Part shown: one piece after another, positions 17,562 to 26,251 of the stretch
How positions within the stretch are numbered: position 1 is the stretch's first letter
Layout of the letters: each line of letters begins with the position of its first letter
Translations under genes and position numbers: made by a program
The notes under the pieces: model-generated
What the model was told of the DNA's origin: nothing
The model's database searches: none
Seen by the model: the letters and a program-made list of their open reading frames with translations, nothing else
Source: Ampullimonas aquatilis
Lineage (GTDB): Bacteria; Pseudomonadota; Gammaproteobacteria; Burkholderiales; Burkholderiaceae_D
DNA length: 64,000 nucleotides
NCBI RefSeq assembly: GCF_049675895.1
Contig: NZ_CP183834.1
Span: 372,001 to 436,000, forward strand
Direction of reading: 5' to 3'

Positions 17562-18182
17562 TTAGTCTCTTTGCTGACCACTCGCCATTGCACTATAAAG
17601 CGTGTGCAGATGTTTAACAACATTTGGCAAATCATCGCTGCCAGACTCATTGACGATCACGTCGTCAGCCGCATCCAGACGTTGGGTTCGACTGGCTTGC
17701 ACATCAATAATGGCCTGTACCTGCGCCTGTGTCAGTCCGTTGCGCGACATCACGCGACTGATTTGACTGGTCACTGCACAGTCAACCACCAAAACCCGCT
17801 GGATCGCCGTACGCCAATGGTCGCTTTCAATCAATAATGGCACAACTAAAATCACGTAGGGCTGGCCAGCCGCGAAGGCGGCCAGCGCCAGCTCTTTGCA
17901 TTGTTGTCTGATCAGCGGATGGAGAATGCCTTCCAGCTGTTTGCGGGCATCAGCATGGTTAAAAATATGATCACGCATGATGGTGCGATCCATCGCACCA
18001 TCTGCTGCAATAAAGTGTGAACCGAAGATGTTTGCAATGACAGGAATGGCCGCGCCATTGGGGGCAGTCAATGCATGTGCGATGATGTCGGCATCAACGA
18101 TGCCAGCGCCAGCTGCTGCAAACAGGTTGGCAACGGTGGACTTGCCGCTGCCAATCCCGCCTGTCAAGCCGACCACCAACAT
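17562..18182 (-). CDS. coaE: Dephospho-CoA kinase
   Basis: Last step of coenzyme A synthesis: phosphorylates the 3'-hydroxyl of dephospho-CoA. The P-loop is GGIGSGKS (8-15), and DADIIAH and HPLIR are the substrate-binding signatures. I start at ATG 18182 (MLVVGLTGGIGSGKST, about 206 residues). A 12-residue longer version would run back into pilD and adds non-conserved residues. It starts just after the pilD stop codon, so the two are coupled. The standard pilD-coaE-zapD order is kept. Confidence 0.96.
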   Translation of the reverse strand: MLVVGLTGGIGSGKSTVANLFAAAGAGIVDADIIAHALTAPNGAAIPVIANIFGSHFIAADGAMDRTIMRDHIFNHADARKQLEGILHPLIRQQCKELALAAFAAGQPYVILVVPLLIESDHWRTAIQRVLVVDCAVTSQISRVMSRNGLTQAQVQAIIDVQASRTQRLDAADDVIVNESGSDDLPNVVKHLHTLYSAMASGQQRD

Positions 18183-18183
18183 G

Positions 18184-19029
18184 CTAAAACCCGAGTAATC
18201 CGTAAATTCGGTTGCCAATCAACAGGGCAACCAGACCCGCACAGCATAAGTAGGGACCAAACGGCATGGTTTGGCCTTTATCCATACGGCTCATGGCAAT
18301 TTGCGAAAGACCAATGACGACACCGACGACGGACGATAACAGCAAGATGATGGGCAGCATTTGCCAGCCCATCCAGGCACCCAATGCGGCTAACAGCTTA
18401 AAGTCACCATAGCCCATACCCTCTTTGCCGGTCAGCAGCTTGAACGCCCAATAGATCGACCAAAGAATGAGATAGCCAGCCACTGCGCCAATCACGGCAT
18501 CATTGAGAGCGGCAAAGGTGCCATTCAGGTTGAATAGCAAACCGGCCCACAATAAGGGTAAAGTCAGATCGTCGGGCAGCAGCTGGGTGTCAGCGTCAAT
18601 AAAGGTGAGCGGTACCAGAAAAAATAACAGAACCAGCGCGGCAGCGCCTTGCAGAGTAGGACCAAACCAGGCGATCAGCAGACCTGCCAATATGCCTGTC
18701 AACAGTTCAATCGCCGGATAGCGTTTTGAAATCGGCGTGCCGCAACCGCTGCATTTACCTTTAAGAAGTAGCCAGCTGATGACCGGGATATTTTCCAGCG
18801 CAGTGATCTGATGCCCGCATTGAGGGCAGGCTGAACGCGGTGTGATCAGGTTGTAAGTGCCTTCTTCAACAGTTTGCTCGTTCATTTCCGCCAGTTCCTT
18901 GCGCCAGGTTTGCTCCATCATGATGGGCAAGCGGTGAATCACCACATTGAGAAAGCTGCCAACCAGCAGACCCAGCAAAGTGGCTAGGGCAATATTGAAC
19001 CAGAGAGGTAAATCAGCAAAATAATTCAT
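18184..19029 (-). CDS. pilD: Type IV prepilin peptidase / N-methyltransferase
   Basis: Inner-membrane enzyme that cleaves and N-methylates type IV prepilins and type II secretion pseudopilins. 281 residues, about eight hydrophobic segments. The cytoplasmic zinc domain has Cys68, Cys71, Cys93 and Cys96. The aspartyl protease residues lie in FIDADTQLLPD (Asp145/Asp147) and GYGDFK (Asp209). It follows pilC, with a hairpin terminator between them that may reduce readthrough. Confidence 0.96.
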   Translation of the reverse strand: MNYFADLPLWFNIALATLLGLLVGSFLNVVIHRLPIMMEQTWRKELAEMNEQTVEEGTYNLITPRSACPQCGHQITALENIPVISWLLLKGKCSGCGTPISKRYPAIELLTGILAGLLIAWFGPTLQGAAALVLLFFLVPLTFIDADTQLLPDDLTLPLLWAGLLFNLNGTFAALNDAVIGAVAGYLILWSIYWAFKLLTGKEGMGYGDFKLLAALGAWMGWQMLPIILLLSSVVGVVIGLSQIAMSRMDKGQTMPFGPYLCCAGLVALLIGNRIYGLLGF

Positions 19030-19037
19030 GGCAGTCG

Positions 19038-19063
19038 ATAAAAAAGGCGGGGAATCCCCGCCT
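19038..19063 (-). terminator. Hairpin with T run between pilC and pilD
   Basis: On the minus strand GGCGGGGA pairs with TCCCCGCC (19046-19062) and is followed by six T (19040-19045). It lies after the pilC stop and before the pilD start, inside what is otherwise one operon, so it probably lowers pilD-coaE-zapD-yacG expression relative to pilBC. Confidence 0.75.
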
Positions 19064-19085
19064 GTTGAAAAGCGTGTGGCTGAAA

Positions 19086-20312
19086 TTAAACCGCTTGACC
19101 GAGTTTGAAGATCGGTAAATACATGGCCACGACAATCCCGCCAATCAGGGTACCCAGAACCACCATGATCAATGGTTCCATCAGGCTGGACATGGCATCA
19201 ACGGCGTCGTCCACTTCCTGTTCATAAAACTCGGCGACTTTACTGAGCATGTGATCCAAGGCACCAGATTCTTCGCCAATGGCTACCATCTGCGTCACCA
19301 TGCTGGGAAAAACACCGACTGATTGCATGGAGTTGGTCAGACTGGTACCGATGCTGACGTCCTGTTGAATTTCTTTGGTGGCCATTTTATAAACATAATT
19401 GCCTGCCGCACCAGCTACTGAATCCAGTGCTTCCACCAAGGGCACACCAGCTGCAAACATGGTGGCCAAAGTTCGGGTCCAGCGGGCAATTGCCGCTTTT
19501 CTGAGCAGATCGCCCACAACCGGTAATTTGAGTATGCTGCGATCCATGAAAGCTTGCATTTTCTCAGAGCGCCGCAGTGCTTGGAAAAAGAAGTAAAACC
19601 CGCCAAATAGGCCACCAAAAATCAAATACCAGTTGGCAACAAAAAATTCCGAGATGGCCATCACGACCAATGTTGGTGCTGGCAGATCTGCACCAAAGGT
19701 TTTGAAGATGTCTTTAAAAGCCGGTACTACAAAAATCATGATCACGGCGGTGACAACGAATGCCACGACCAAAATTGAAACTGGATAAAACAGGGCAGAT
19801 TTGATCTTGCTTTTCAAGGCCAGCGACTTTTCCTTGTACATGGCCAGACGTTCGAGCAGAGACTCCAAAATACCAGCCTGTTCGCCAGCAGCAACCAGAT
19901 TACAGTAGAGCGCATCAAAGTAGAGGGGATATTTGCGGAAGGCCTGTGCCAGACTGCTACCGGATTCGATGTCGCCGCGAATGTCATTGAGCAGACGTGT
20001 CACGCTGGGGTTGGCATGTCCTTTGGCCACAATGTCAAAGGACTGCAGCAAAGGCACGCCAGCACGCATCATCGTAGCCAGCTGACGGGTAAACATGGCG
20101 ATGTCTTTATCGGTGACTTTTTTGCCACGTGACAGACGACGTTTTTTAACTTTACTGACGGTAATGCCTTGACGACGCAAGGTGGCCGACACAACAGCTT
20201 CACCCTGGGCGCGCATTTCACCTTTGATGAGTTTGCCATTGCGATCCTTGCCTTCCCATTCGAAGATCAGTTCTTTGACTTGTGGACCAGTACTTGCGAG
20301 TCGCGTCGCCAT
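19086..20312 (-). CDS. pilC: Type IV pilus inner-membrane platform protein
   Basis: Polytopic platform protein on which the PilB and PilT motors act. 408 residues with two GspF/T2SF repeats, each beginning with a motif of the type FTRQLATMMRAGVPLLQSF (about residue 75) and WTRTLATMFAAGVPLVEAL (about residue 275). Three hydrophobic segments are visible (about 180-205, 220-245 and the C-terminus). It follows pilB by about 20 bases. The N-terminal cytoplasmic region FEWEGKDRNGK is typical. Confidence 0.97.
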   Translation of the reverse strand: MATRLASTGPQVKELIFEWEGKDRNGKLIKGEMRAQGEAVVSATLRRQGITVSKVKKRRLSRGKKVTDKDIAMFTRQLATMMRAGVPLLQSFDIVAKGHANPSVTRLLNDIRGDIESGSSLAQAFRKYPLYFDALYCNLVAAGEQAGILESLLERLAMYKEKSLALKSKIKSALFYPVSILVVAFVVTAVIMIFVVPAFKDIFKTFGADLPAPTLVVMAISEFFVANWYLIFGGLFGGFYFFFQALRRSEKMQAFMDRSILKLPVVGDLLRKAAIARWTRTLATMFAAGVPLVEALDSVAGAAGNYVYKMATKEIQQDVSIGTSLTNSMQSVGVFPSMVTQMVAIGEESGALDHMLSKVAEFYEQEVDDAVDAMSSLMEPLIMVVLGTLIGGIVVAMYLPIFKLGQAV

Positions 20313-20334
20313 GGATTCTCCTGTTTATTTTTAG

Positions 20335-22080
20335 TTATGCATTGGTACAGCCAAGAACTTCTTCAAGGGAAGTCAAACCCTGTTTCACTTTAACCAGACC
20401 GGATTCGCGCAAAGAGCGAACGCCTTCCAGTTTGGCTTGCTGGGCAATCTCCATCGCGTTGCCCTGGTTCAAAATAATGCGTTGTATTTCTTCTGAGATT
20501 GGCATCACCTGATAAATACCAACTCGGCCCTTATAGCCGTTATTGCAACGGTCACAGCCGACGGGCTTATAAAGCTTCCAGCTACCGTCAATGTCGTCTT
20601 CCTTGAAGCCGGCATCCAGCAAGGTTTCATCAGGGACTTCATGTTCCTGCTTGCAGTGTGGGCAAAGGCGACGAGCCAGACGTTGTGCGGTAATCAAGAT
20701 GACTGATGAGGCAATATTGAATGGGGCAATGCCCATATTCATCATCCGTGTCAGGGTGGTTGGCGCGTCGTTGGTGTGCAAGGTCGAAAATACCATGTGA
20801 CCGGTTTGCGCTGCCTTGATTGAAATATCGGCGGTTTCCAGATCGCGAATCTCACCCACCATGATGATGTCTGGATCTTGCCGCAAGAATGCTTTCAAAG
20901 CTGCTGCAAATGTCAGTCCGGCCTTGTCATTGACGTTAACCTGATTCACGCCAGGCAAGTTAATCTCGCATGGATCTTCTGCTGTTGAAATATTGATGCC
21001 GGGCTGGTTGAGAATATTCAGGCAGGTATAGAGTGAAACGGTTTTGCCCGAACCAGTCGGGCCGGTCACGAGTACCATGCCGTAAGGCCGCTGAATGGCG
21101 TCCATCAACAGTTTTTTTTCTTCGGGTTCATAGCCCAGCGCATCAATACCCAGTGTGGCTTGGGATGGATCCAAAATCCGCATCACAATTTTTTCGCCAT
21201 GCAGGGTTGGCAGGCTGGAGACCCGGAAATCAATCGCTTTATTTTTGCTGACCAGCAATTTCATGCGACCATCCTGCGGTACCCGCTTTTCGGAAATATC
21301 CAGTTTGGAAATGACCTTGATGCGGGAACACAACTTGTCTTTGATGGCCAGTGGTGGTTGGGCGACTTCTTCCATCACGCCATCGACTCGAAAGCGGATG
21401 CGGAAGAATTTTTCATAAGGTTCAAAGTGCAAATCGGATGCGCCACGATTGATCGCATCATGCAGGATTTTTTGCAGAAATTTAACGACCGGTGCATCGT
21501 CGACTTCGGCCTGCGCATCAAGCGCGGCGGCATCACCTGCAGCATCGACGGGTTCTTCATCAAAGTCGAAGTCATCACCAATCAAGTTATTGATCTTGGT
21601 GGCGGCAGACTCAGTCAGGCCGCCGACCATTTGAGAAATCTTGTCGTATTCGACAATGACCGGATCAATCAATAGCTCGGTCTGAAACTTGATGCGATCC
21701 AATGCCTGCAGATTGGTCGGGTCGGCAATGGCCACCGAGAGCCGGTTGCCGCGTTTGCCCAGTGCCAGCACCTTCAGATTGGCGACCAGTTTGAGATCAA
21801 TGACATCTTTGACTAAATGATCCGGGTGAACCAGTGCCAGATCAACCAGTGGAAAGCCAAAGGTATCAGCCGCAAATTTGGCCAGTGCGGCAGCGGTAAT
21901 GACTTTACTGGCAAGTATTTCTTCAATCAGCTGACTCTTGTTTTCGACGGCCTTGCGCATGATCACTTCCAGCTGCTCGGATTTGAGCTGCCCAGCCTGA
22001 ACCAGCGCCTGACCAAGTCCGGTCATGGCGAGATTGAAGTTCGTCGGTGGAGCAAAGCTGGAAGGTGCGACAGCGGCCAT
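20335..22080 (-). CDS. pilB: Type IV pilus assembly ATPase
   Basis: Hexameric cytoplasmic motor that powers pilus extension. 581 residues. The N-terminal T2SSE-N domain occupies about residues 20-160. The ATPase has Walker A GPTGSGKT, Asp-box residues, Walker B IIMVGEIRD, a His box HTNDAPTTL, and a tetracysteine zinc site CPHC...CDRC in the C-terminal region. The first gene of pilB-pilC-pilD; no other pilin gene is nearby. Regulation is not visible in the 140-base upstream gap shared with the preceding gene's 3' end. Confidence 0.97.
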   Translation of the reverse strand: MAAVAPSSFAPPTNFNLAMTGLGQALVQAGQLKSEQLEVIMRKAVENKSQLIEEILASKVITAAALAKFAADTFGFPLVDLALVHPDHLVKDVIDLKLVANLKVLALGKRGNRLSVAIADPTNLQALDRIKFQTELLIDPVIVEYDKISQMVGGLTESAATKINNLIGDDFDFDEEPVDAAGDAAALDAQAEVDDAPVVKFLQKILHDAINRGASDLHFEPYEKFFRIRFRVDGVMEEVAQPPLAIKDKLCSRIKVISKLDISEKRVPQDGRMKLLVSKNKAIDFRVSSLPTLHGEKIVMRILDPSQATLGIDALGYEPEEKKLLMDAIQRPYGMVLVTGPTGSGKTVSLYTCLNILNQPGINISTAEDPCEINLPGVNQVNVNDKAGLTFAAALKAFLRQDPDIIMVGEIRDLETADISIKAAQTGHMVFSTLHTNDAPTTLTRMMNMGIAPFNIASSVILITAQRLARRLCPHCKQEHEVPDETLLDAGFKEDDIDGSWKLYKPVGCDRCNNGYKGRVGIYQVMPISEEIQRIILNQGNAMEIAQQAKLEGVRSLRESGLVKVKQGLTSLEEVLGCTNA

Positions 22081-22223
22081 AATGTCAACTTTATAAAAAC
22101 AATCTGATACACATTAATAGCCGATATTGCAACCCAGTTTCGGCTTTGTAAAGGATACCAACAATTAGTAACCGATGATCTCTTCGAATCTGTTAAATAT
22201 TTCCGTGTGTGACGCAATCAAGG

Positions 22224-23519
22224 TCAATTTGATGATGAATTATCGGCTAAATTGTTTGGCCGAAACAGCTTTACCATCTTGATCGACTGATTCTGAATTT
22301 GTACCACTTCAATCACACAACCTGCCAGGCGAACTGAAACAGCGGACTCAGGCAATTCCTGCAAATGCTCCAATATCAGGCCATTGAGTGTCTTGGGGCC
22401 ATCAACAGGAAAGTCGAGGCCCAACTTCCGATTCAGATCACGCAATTGGGTCGTGCCTTCCAGCAGTTTTTCACCTTTTTCATCCCAGCTGGCTTCATGG
22501 CTGTCGCCGGTGGGAATGCTGGTGGTAAATTCACCAATCATTTCCTCAATGATGTCTTCCAGGGTTACCAGGCCCTGAATTTCGCCGTATTCATTGACAA
22601 CCAGTCCCGTGCGCTGACGGCTTTCCTGAAAATACTGGAGCTGCTGGAAAACCTTGTTGCCACTGGGAATGTAATTGGGTTCGGTCAACAGTTCGCGCAA
22701 CGCTGCGTGGCTGGGTTCGGCTTCTTGCAGCAGGCTCAGAGTTTTGCGCACATGTAAGATTCCCGCGACATTATCAATCTCGCCTTCATAGACCAGCAGT
22801 TTGTTGTGATAGCAGGTTTCCAGGTCGTGCAGGATGGCTTCGATGGGCAGTGCCAGGTTAATGCCTTCTATCTGCGCACGGGGTGTCATCACATCATCGA
22901 CCGACACACTTTCCAGGTCAAACAGATTCAGCAAAATGCTGCGGTGCTTGGTGGGGATGAAGTTACCGGCTTCCAAGACCATGGAGCGCAGCTCTTCTGG
23001 CGAAACACGTTGCTCGGCAGCGGCATTTTGCGGGTTGATGCGCATCAGTTTGAGCAGGCCATTGACAAACAGATTGGTAAACCAGACCAGGGGTGACATC
23101 AACGTGAGCAATGGCTTCAAGACAAAGCTGGCCGGCAGTGCAATCTTTTCAGGATAGGCGGCGCCGATTACTTTGGGCGTGATTTCCGAAAAGACAATGA
23201 TCAAAAATGCGACCACGGCGGTGGCGATGGAAATCACGGACTCGTTATTGCCGAAATAATTGATGGCCAGTGCGGTGACCAGTGCGGTGACGCCGGCGTT
23301 GATCAGTGTGTTGCCAATCAGGATCATGCCGAGCATGCGGTCTACGCGACCAAGTAACCATAAAGTGAGTTTAGCGCCGCGGTGCCCTTTGGCGGCCAGA
23401 TGACGGGTTCGATGGCGATTCAGTGCCATCAGCGCGGTTTCGGAAATCGAGAAAAAACCGGAGCAAAGCAGGAGAAGGAAAAGCGCAATCAATTGCGCCC
23501 ATAATGGTATGGCGTCCAA
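22224..23519 (-). CDS. CorC/HlyC-family membrane protein with DUF21 and CBS domains
   Basis: 431 residues. An N-terminal DUF21 (CNNM-type) transmembrane domain of about 190 residues with four hydrophobic segments begins IPLWAQLIALFLLLLCSGFF. A CBS pair follows (about 200-330) and then a CorC_HlyC domain at the C-terminus. Such proteins are linked to Mg2+/Co2+ efflux in some bacteria and are often mis-called haemolysins. The start is TTG at 23519, supported by family alignment; the next ATG would remove the first membrane segment. It lies just upstream of pilB in the same direction, but no coupling is seen. Confidence 0.9.
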   Translation of the reverse strand: MDAIPLWAQLIALFLLLLCSGFFSISETALMALNRHRTRHLAAKGHRGAKLTLWLLGRVDRMLGMILIGNTLINAGVTALVTALAINYFGNNESVISIATAVVAFLIIVFSEITPKVIGAAYPEKIALPASFVLKPLLTLMSPLVWFTNLFVNGLLKLMRINPQNAAAEQRVSPEELRSMVLEAGNFIPTKHRSILLNLFDLESVSVDDVMTPRAQIEGINLALPIEAILHDLETCYHNKLLVYEGEIDNVAGILHVRKTLSLLQEAEPSHAALRELLTEPNYIPSGNKVFQQLQYFQESRQRTGLVVNEYGEIQGLVTLEDIIEEMIGEFTTSIPTGDSHEASWDEKGEKLLEGTTQLRDLNRKLGLDFPVDGPKTLNGLILEHLQELPESAVSVRLAGCVIEVVQIQNQSIKMVKLFRPNNLADNSSSN

Positions 23520-23602
23520 GCTGGTCAGGGAGTGATGAGAAGAGCGCCAACTATAACAGACAAGCCATTATAAATATAGGCATCAAAACGATAAAATATA
23601 TG

Positions 23603-23673
23603 ATACTACCAGGTGGTATGACAATATTTTATTGTCTTATGTGCGTATTTATTGATTGTTAAAAAATACCCCC
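23603..23673 (+). repeat. Dispersed AT-rich intergenic repeat, copy C
   Basis: Begins with the small palindrome ATACTACC-AGG-TGGTAT (23603-23619), then the core GTGCGTATTTATTG at 23641-23654, and ends ATACCCCC. The gap here (23520-23800) holds nothing else that I can identify. Confidence 0.65.
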
Positions 23674-23800
23674 TATATCTATTTGTTGATCCGATGCACT
23701 GTTCACAAGACCCATCTGTCTGATGAGTGGGCTGGATAGCGGCTCCTGATTCAGGGTGCAGAAGGGGTTCATGTCCATTGGAATCGGGATATATTGGCGC

Positions 23801-24397
23801 TCAGTTGCCTGATTCAAAGGCATTGATGATGCTTGCCAAACCTTGCAGGGCAGCCTCCGGTTTGGCATCACATTGGGCCCGCACAATCGCACCATCCACC
23901 GCCAGGGCAATGGCAAAGGCGCGTTCTTGTTGTGCGGCTGATTCGGGCAGCAGCTTGGCAATCAGGCCAATCATGTCGTCTTTGTGTTGTTGCGTGATGG
24001 TCAACACATCGGGCAGTGTGCCGCCCAGCTCGGTGGCACTATTGATAAAGGCGCAGCCGCGAAAACGGTCATCGGTAAACCATTCATTGAGCGTCGGTAG
24101 CAACGCCTTGATCCCTTTGTATTTGACCTGCTTGCCATAGCGTTGCAGGGCATTGGCAAACCAGGCAATCCAGCGCTCATGGCGATGGGCCAGAAAAGCC
24201 AGAATCAAATCATGTTTGCTCGGAAAATGGCGATAAAACGTTACCTTGGTTACGCCAGCCTGGGCAATGATGCGGTCAACGCCGGTGGCACGAATGCCTT
24301 CCTGATAAAACAGATCATGCGCGGCCAGCACAATGCGTTCGCGGGTGCTCGGGGCTGATGTCAGGTGGTGTGGATTGATGTCTGTGTGAGCGGTCAT
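23801..24397 (-). CDS. TetR/AcrR-family transcriptional regulator
   Basis: 198 residues with an N-terminal helix-turn-helix at about residues 18-64 (RERIVLAAHDLFYQEGIRATG ... VTKVTFYRHFPSK split over two helices). The C-terminal ligand domain contains RGCAFINSATELG, the pattern of the LmrA/YxaF-like TetR subgroup. It is transcribed away from the DUF1348 gene; the gap holds two near-identical 18-base palindromes that are almost certainly its operators, so it should repress both itself and the divergent gene. The inducer is unknown. Confidence 0.93.
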   Translation of the reverse strand: MTAHTDINPHHLTSAPSTRERIVLAAHDLFYQEGIRATGVDRIIAQAGVTKVTFYRHFPSKHDLILAFLAHRHERWIAWFANALQRYGKQVKYKGIKALLPTLNEWFTDDRFRGCAFINSATELGGTLPDVLTITQQHKDDMIGLIAKLLPESAAQQERAFAIALAVDGAIVRAQCDAKPEAALQGLASIINAFESGN

Positions 24398-24407
24398 GTT
24401 GGCTATT

Positions 24408-24425
24408 GTAGACAGATCTGTCTAC
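24408..24425. promoter_or_regulatory. TetR operator 1
   Basis: Perfect 18-base palindrome GTAGACAGATCTGTCTAC, eleven bases upstream of the TetR start codon. The match with operator 2 and the palindromic form typical of TetR sites support the call. Confidence 0.85.
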
Positions 24426-24443
24426 GTCGGATAGACTGTAATG

Positions 24444-24461
24444 GTAGACAGACCTGTCTAC
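24444..24461. promoter_or_regulatory. TetR operator 2
   Basis: GTAGACAGACCTGTCTAC, differing from operator 1 by one central base and spaced 36 bases from it centre to centre. It lies between operator 1 and the DUF1348 gene start, so both divergent promoters can be covered. Confidence 0.85.
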
Positions 24462-24523
24462 ATCTGTGCGTATCATGCAGCGCATTGATGATCCCCTTGT
24501 GATGCACCCTTGAAGGATTGACC

Positions 24524-24991
24524 ATGGAACAAAAACCACCCCTGCCACCATTTACCCTGGAATCGGCCACCCAAAAAGTGCGGATGGCCGAGGATGCCTG
24601 GAATTCTCGTGATCCCGATCGCGTGGCGATGGTGTATACCGAAGACACGCGCTGGCGCAATCGGGCCGAATTTCCGGTAGGTCGTGCGCAAGTGCGTGAG
24701 TTCCTGCAGCGCAAGTGGGCCAAGGAGCTGGATTACCGTTTGATCAAAGAACTTTGGGCCCACTCGGACAATCGGATTGCGGTGCGTTTTGCCTATGAAT
24801 GGCATGATGATTCCGGCCATTGGTATCGCAGCTATGGCAATGAAAACTGGGAATTCAATGAGTATGGTCTGATGATGCGTCGTTTTGCCAGCATCAACGA
24901 TATGCCCATCAAGGCCGCTGATCGCCAGTTTTTCTGGCCACTCGGACGGCGCCCCGATGATCATTCGGGATTAAGCGAGCTGGGCATGTAA
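24524..24991 (+). CDS. DUF1348 protein (nuclear transport factor 2-like fold)
   Basis: 155 residues matching the DUF1348 family (SnoaL/NTF2-like fold): AEDAWNSRDPDRVAMVY, WRNRAEFPVGR, KELDYRLIKELWAHSDNR, YGNENWEFNEYGLM and RFASINDMPI are its conserved blocks. The fold forms a cone-shaped cavity for small molecules, but the activity is unknown. The ATG at 24524 has an AAGGA ribosome-binding site seven bases upstream; a TTG six bases earlier is rejected. It is divergent from the TetR gene and behind its operators, so it is the likely regulated target. Such TetR-DUF1348 pairs are common. Confidence 0.9.
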   Translation: MEQKPPLPPFTLESATQKVRMAEDAWNSRDPDRVAMVYTEDTRWRNRAEFPVGRAQVREFLQRKWAKELDYRLIKELWAHSDNRIAVRFAYEWHDDSGHWYRSYGNENWEFNEYGLMMRRFASINDMPIKAADRQFFWPLGRRPDDHSGLSELGM

Positions 24992-25039
24992 GGCAGCTTG
25001 GCGTATCCTATGGCATAAGCCATTTCAAGGAGCCAATCT

Positions 25040-25657
25040 GTGCGACCACTGCATCATCACGTCATTTCAGCCAATCTCAACGAACTGATGCCGACCCAGG
25101 CCACTATCGGTTTTCTGGAGGTGGCACAAAAGCGGGCACAATGGCAGGCGCTAGGTAAAAAAGAGCGTAAGCTATTGATCAATAGTCACTGGTTTCCCAG
25201 TGTCATCGGCCCGGCTCAGCGCTATTACATTGTTGATCATCATCATCTGGGCATGGCTTTGCATCTGGAAGGGCAAACCAGCGTGCAACTGACGGTGCTC
25301 AAAGACCTGTCATGGCTGGACTTGCCGACCTTCTGGCGGGTCATGGAGTTTCATCAATGGGTGCATCCTTATGACCAGAATGGTGAGCGGATGGTTTTTG
25401 CCAGACTGCCTACCAACGTGGCCGATCTGGAGGATGACCCTTATCGCAGTCTGGCGGGCCTGGCCAGAATGGCCGGTGCCTTTGCCAAAGACATTACGCC
25501 ATTCAGCGAGTTTCTCTGGGCCGATTACTTTCGGGCCCGACTCTCTAAAAAACTCGTCAAAAAATCGCCTAACGCCGTTTTGGAACAGGCTTGTGATCTC
25601 GCCAAGCATATCGAGGCAAGCTACTTGCCCGGTTGGGTCGGCAAACCCGAAGCCTGA
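25040..25657 (+). CDS. ParB-like nuclease-family protein (ParBc_2 type)
   Basis: 205 residues. It matches the putative ParB-like nuclease family (ParBc_2): the ParB-fold signature YYIVDHHHLGMAL is followed by DLSWLDLPTFWRVME, DDPYRSLAGLARMAGAF and PFSEFLWADYFRARL. It lacks the helix-turn-helix and dimerisation domains of true chromosome-partitioning ParB, so a partition role is unlikely. The start is GTG at 25040 with AAGGAG just upstream. It follows the DUF1348 gene by about 50 bases, in the same direction, so it may be cotranscribed. Function unknown. Confidence 0.85.
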   Translation: MRPLHHHVISANLNELMPTQATIGFLEVAQKRAQWQALGKKERKLLINSHWFPSVIGPAQRYYIVDHHHLGMALHLEGQTSVQLTVLKDLSWLDLPTFWRVMEFHQWVHPYDQNGERMVFARLPTNVADLEDDPYRSLAGLARMAGAFAKDITPFSEFLWADYFRARLSKKLVKKSPNAVLEQACDLAKHIEASYLPGWVGKPEA

Positions 25658-25676
25658 GCAGCGGATTAAGAGGAGT

Positions 25677-25705
25677 AAAAGGACTACAAAGACTACAAGG
25701 ACTCA
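25677..25705 (+). repeat. Nine-base tandem repeat before the MgtC gene
   Basis: Three units of about nine bases, AAGGACTAC, AAAGACTAC and AAGGACTCA, immediately upstream of the MgtC start. The pattern resembles one arm of the long inverted-repeat family at 3847-4098 and 37231-37378, but no partner arm is seen nearby. Confidence 0.6.
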
Positions 25706-25711
25706 CTCATC

Positions 25712-26200
25712 ATGTTCACCACTCATTTGAGTTTTTCATGGGATTTACTGTTCCGCCTGGGCATGGCCTTGCTGGTGGGTGTGGTCTTGGGCTTGAATCG
25801 CTGGCTGCATCATAAGTCGGCAGGGATTCGTACCCATTCGCTAGTGGCGATTGGTGCGGCCTTAGCCATGCTGCTGATTGCTTCTATGCCTGCCGCAGAT
25901 GTTGAGGCAAGTAGTCGTGTAGTCCAGGGTTTATTGACCGGTATTGGTTTTTTGGGGGCGGGCGTCATCATTCATGAAGGTAATTCCAGGCGTATTCATG
26001 GACTCACCACGGCAGCCAGTGTCTGGGCTTGTGCCTTGTTGGGTGCGACGTTTGGTTCAGGTGAATATGCCTTGGGCAGCACTGCCTTGCTGATGATTTT
26101 GCTGGTGCTGGTTTTTGGTGGCAGAGTCGAACGCATGACGGGTACCTTGATGGGCATCAGCCAAGAATCGGAAGTACCGAGTGAGCAGGAAGACCAGTGA
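25712..26200 (+). CDS. MgtC/SapB-family membrane protein
   Basis: 162 residues with four to five hydrophobic segments and the family motif LLTGIGFLGAGVI (about residues 71-83), plus HGLTTAASVWACALLG. The short cytoplasmic C-terminal ACT-like domain of Salmonella MgtC is absent, so this is the short form common in environmental bacteria. Reported roles for the family involve Mg2+ limitation and regulation of F-ATPase, but these are not shown for short forms. The last gene of the small plus-strand accessory group; it converges on ispB. Confidence 0.9.
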   Translation: MFTTHLSFSWDLLFRLGMALLVGVVLGLNRWLHHKSAGIRTHSLVAIGAALAMLLIASMPAADVEASSRVVQGLLTGIGFLGAGVIIHEGNSRRIHGLTTAASVWACALLGATFGSGEYALGSTALLMILLVLVFGGRVERMTGTLMGISQESEVPSEQEDQ

Positions 26201-26201
26201 G

Positions 26202-26223
26202 GTTCAAGCATTGTCGCTTGAAC
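26202..26223 (+). terminator. Hairpin between the MgtC gene and ispB
   Basis: GTTCAAGC (26202-26209) pairs with GCTTGAAC (26216-26223). It is followed by TGGTTTAATT, a weak T run. It directly follows the MgtC stop. Confidence 0.45.
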
Positions 26224-26251
26224 TGGTTTAATTCAATTTAAACAATTAAAC

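Noticed and set aside
25677..25705. Possible CRISPR array
   Set aside because: Units are only nine bases and adjoin each other without spacers.
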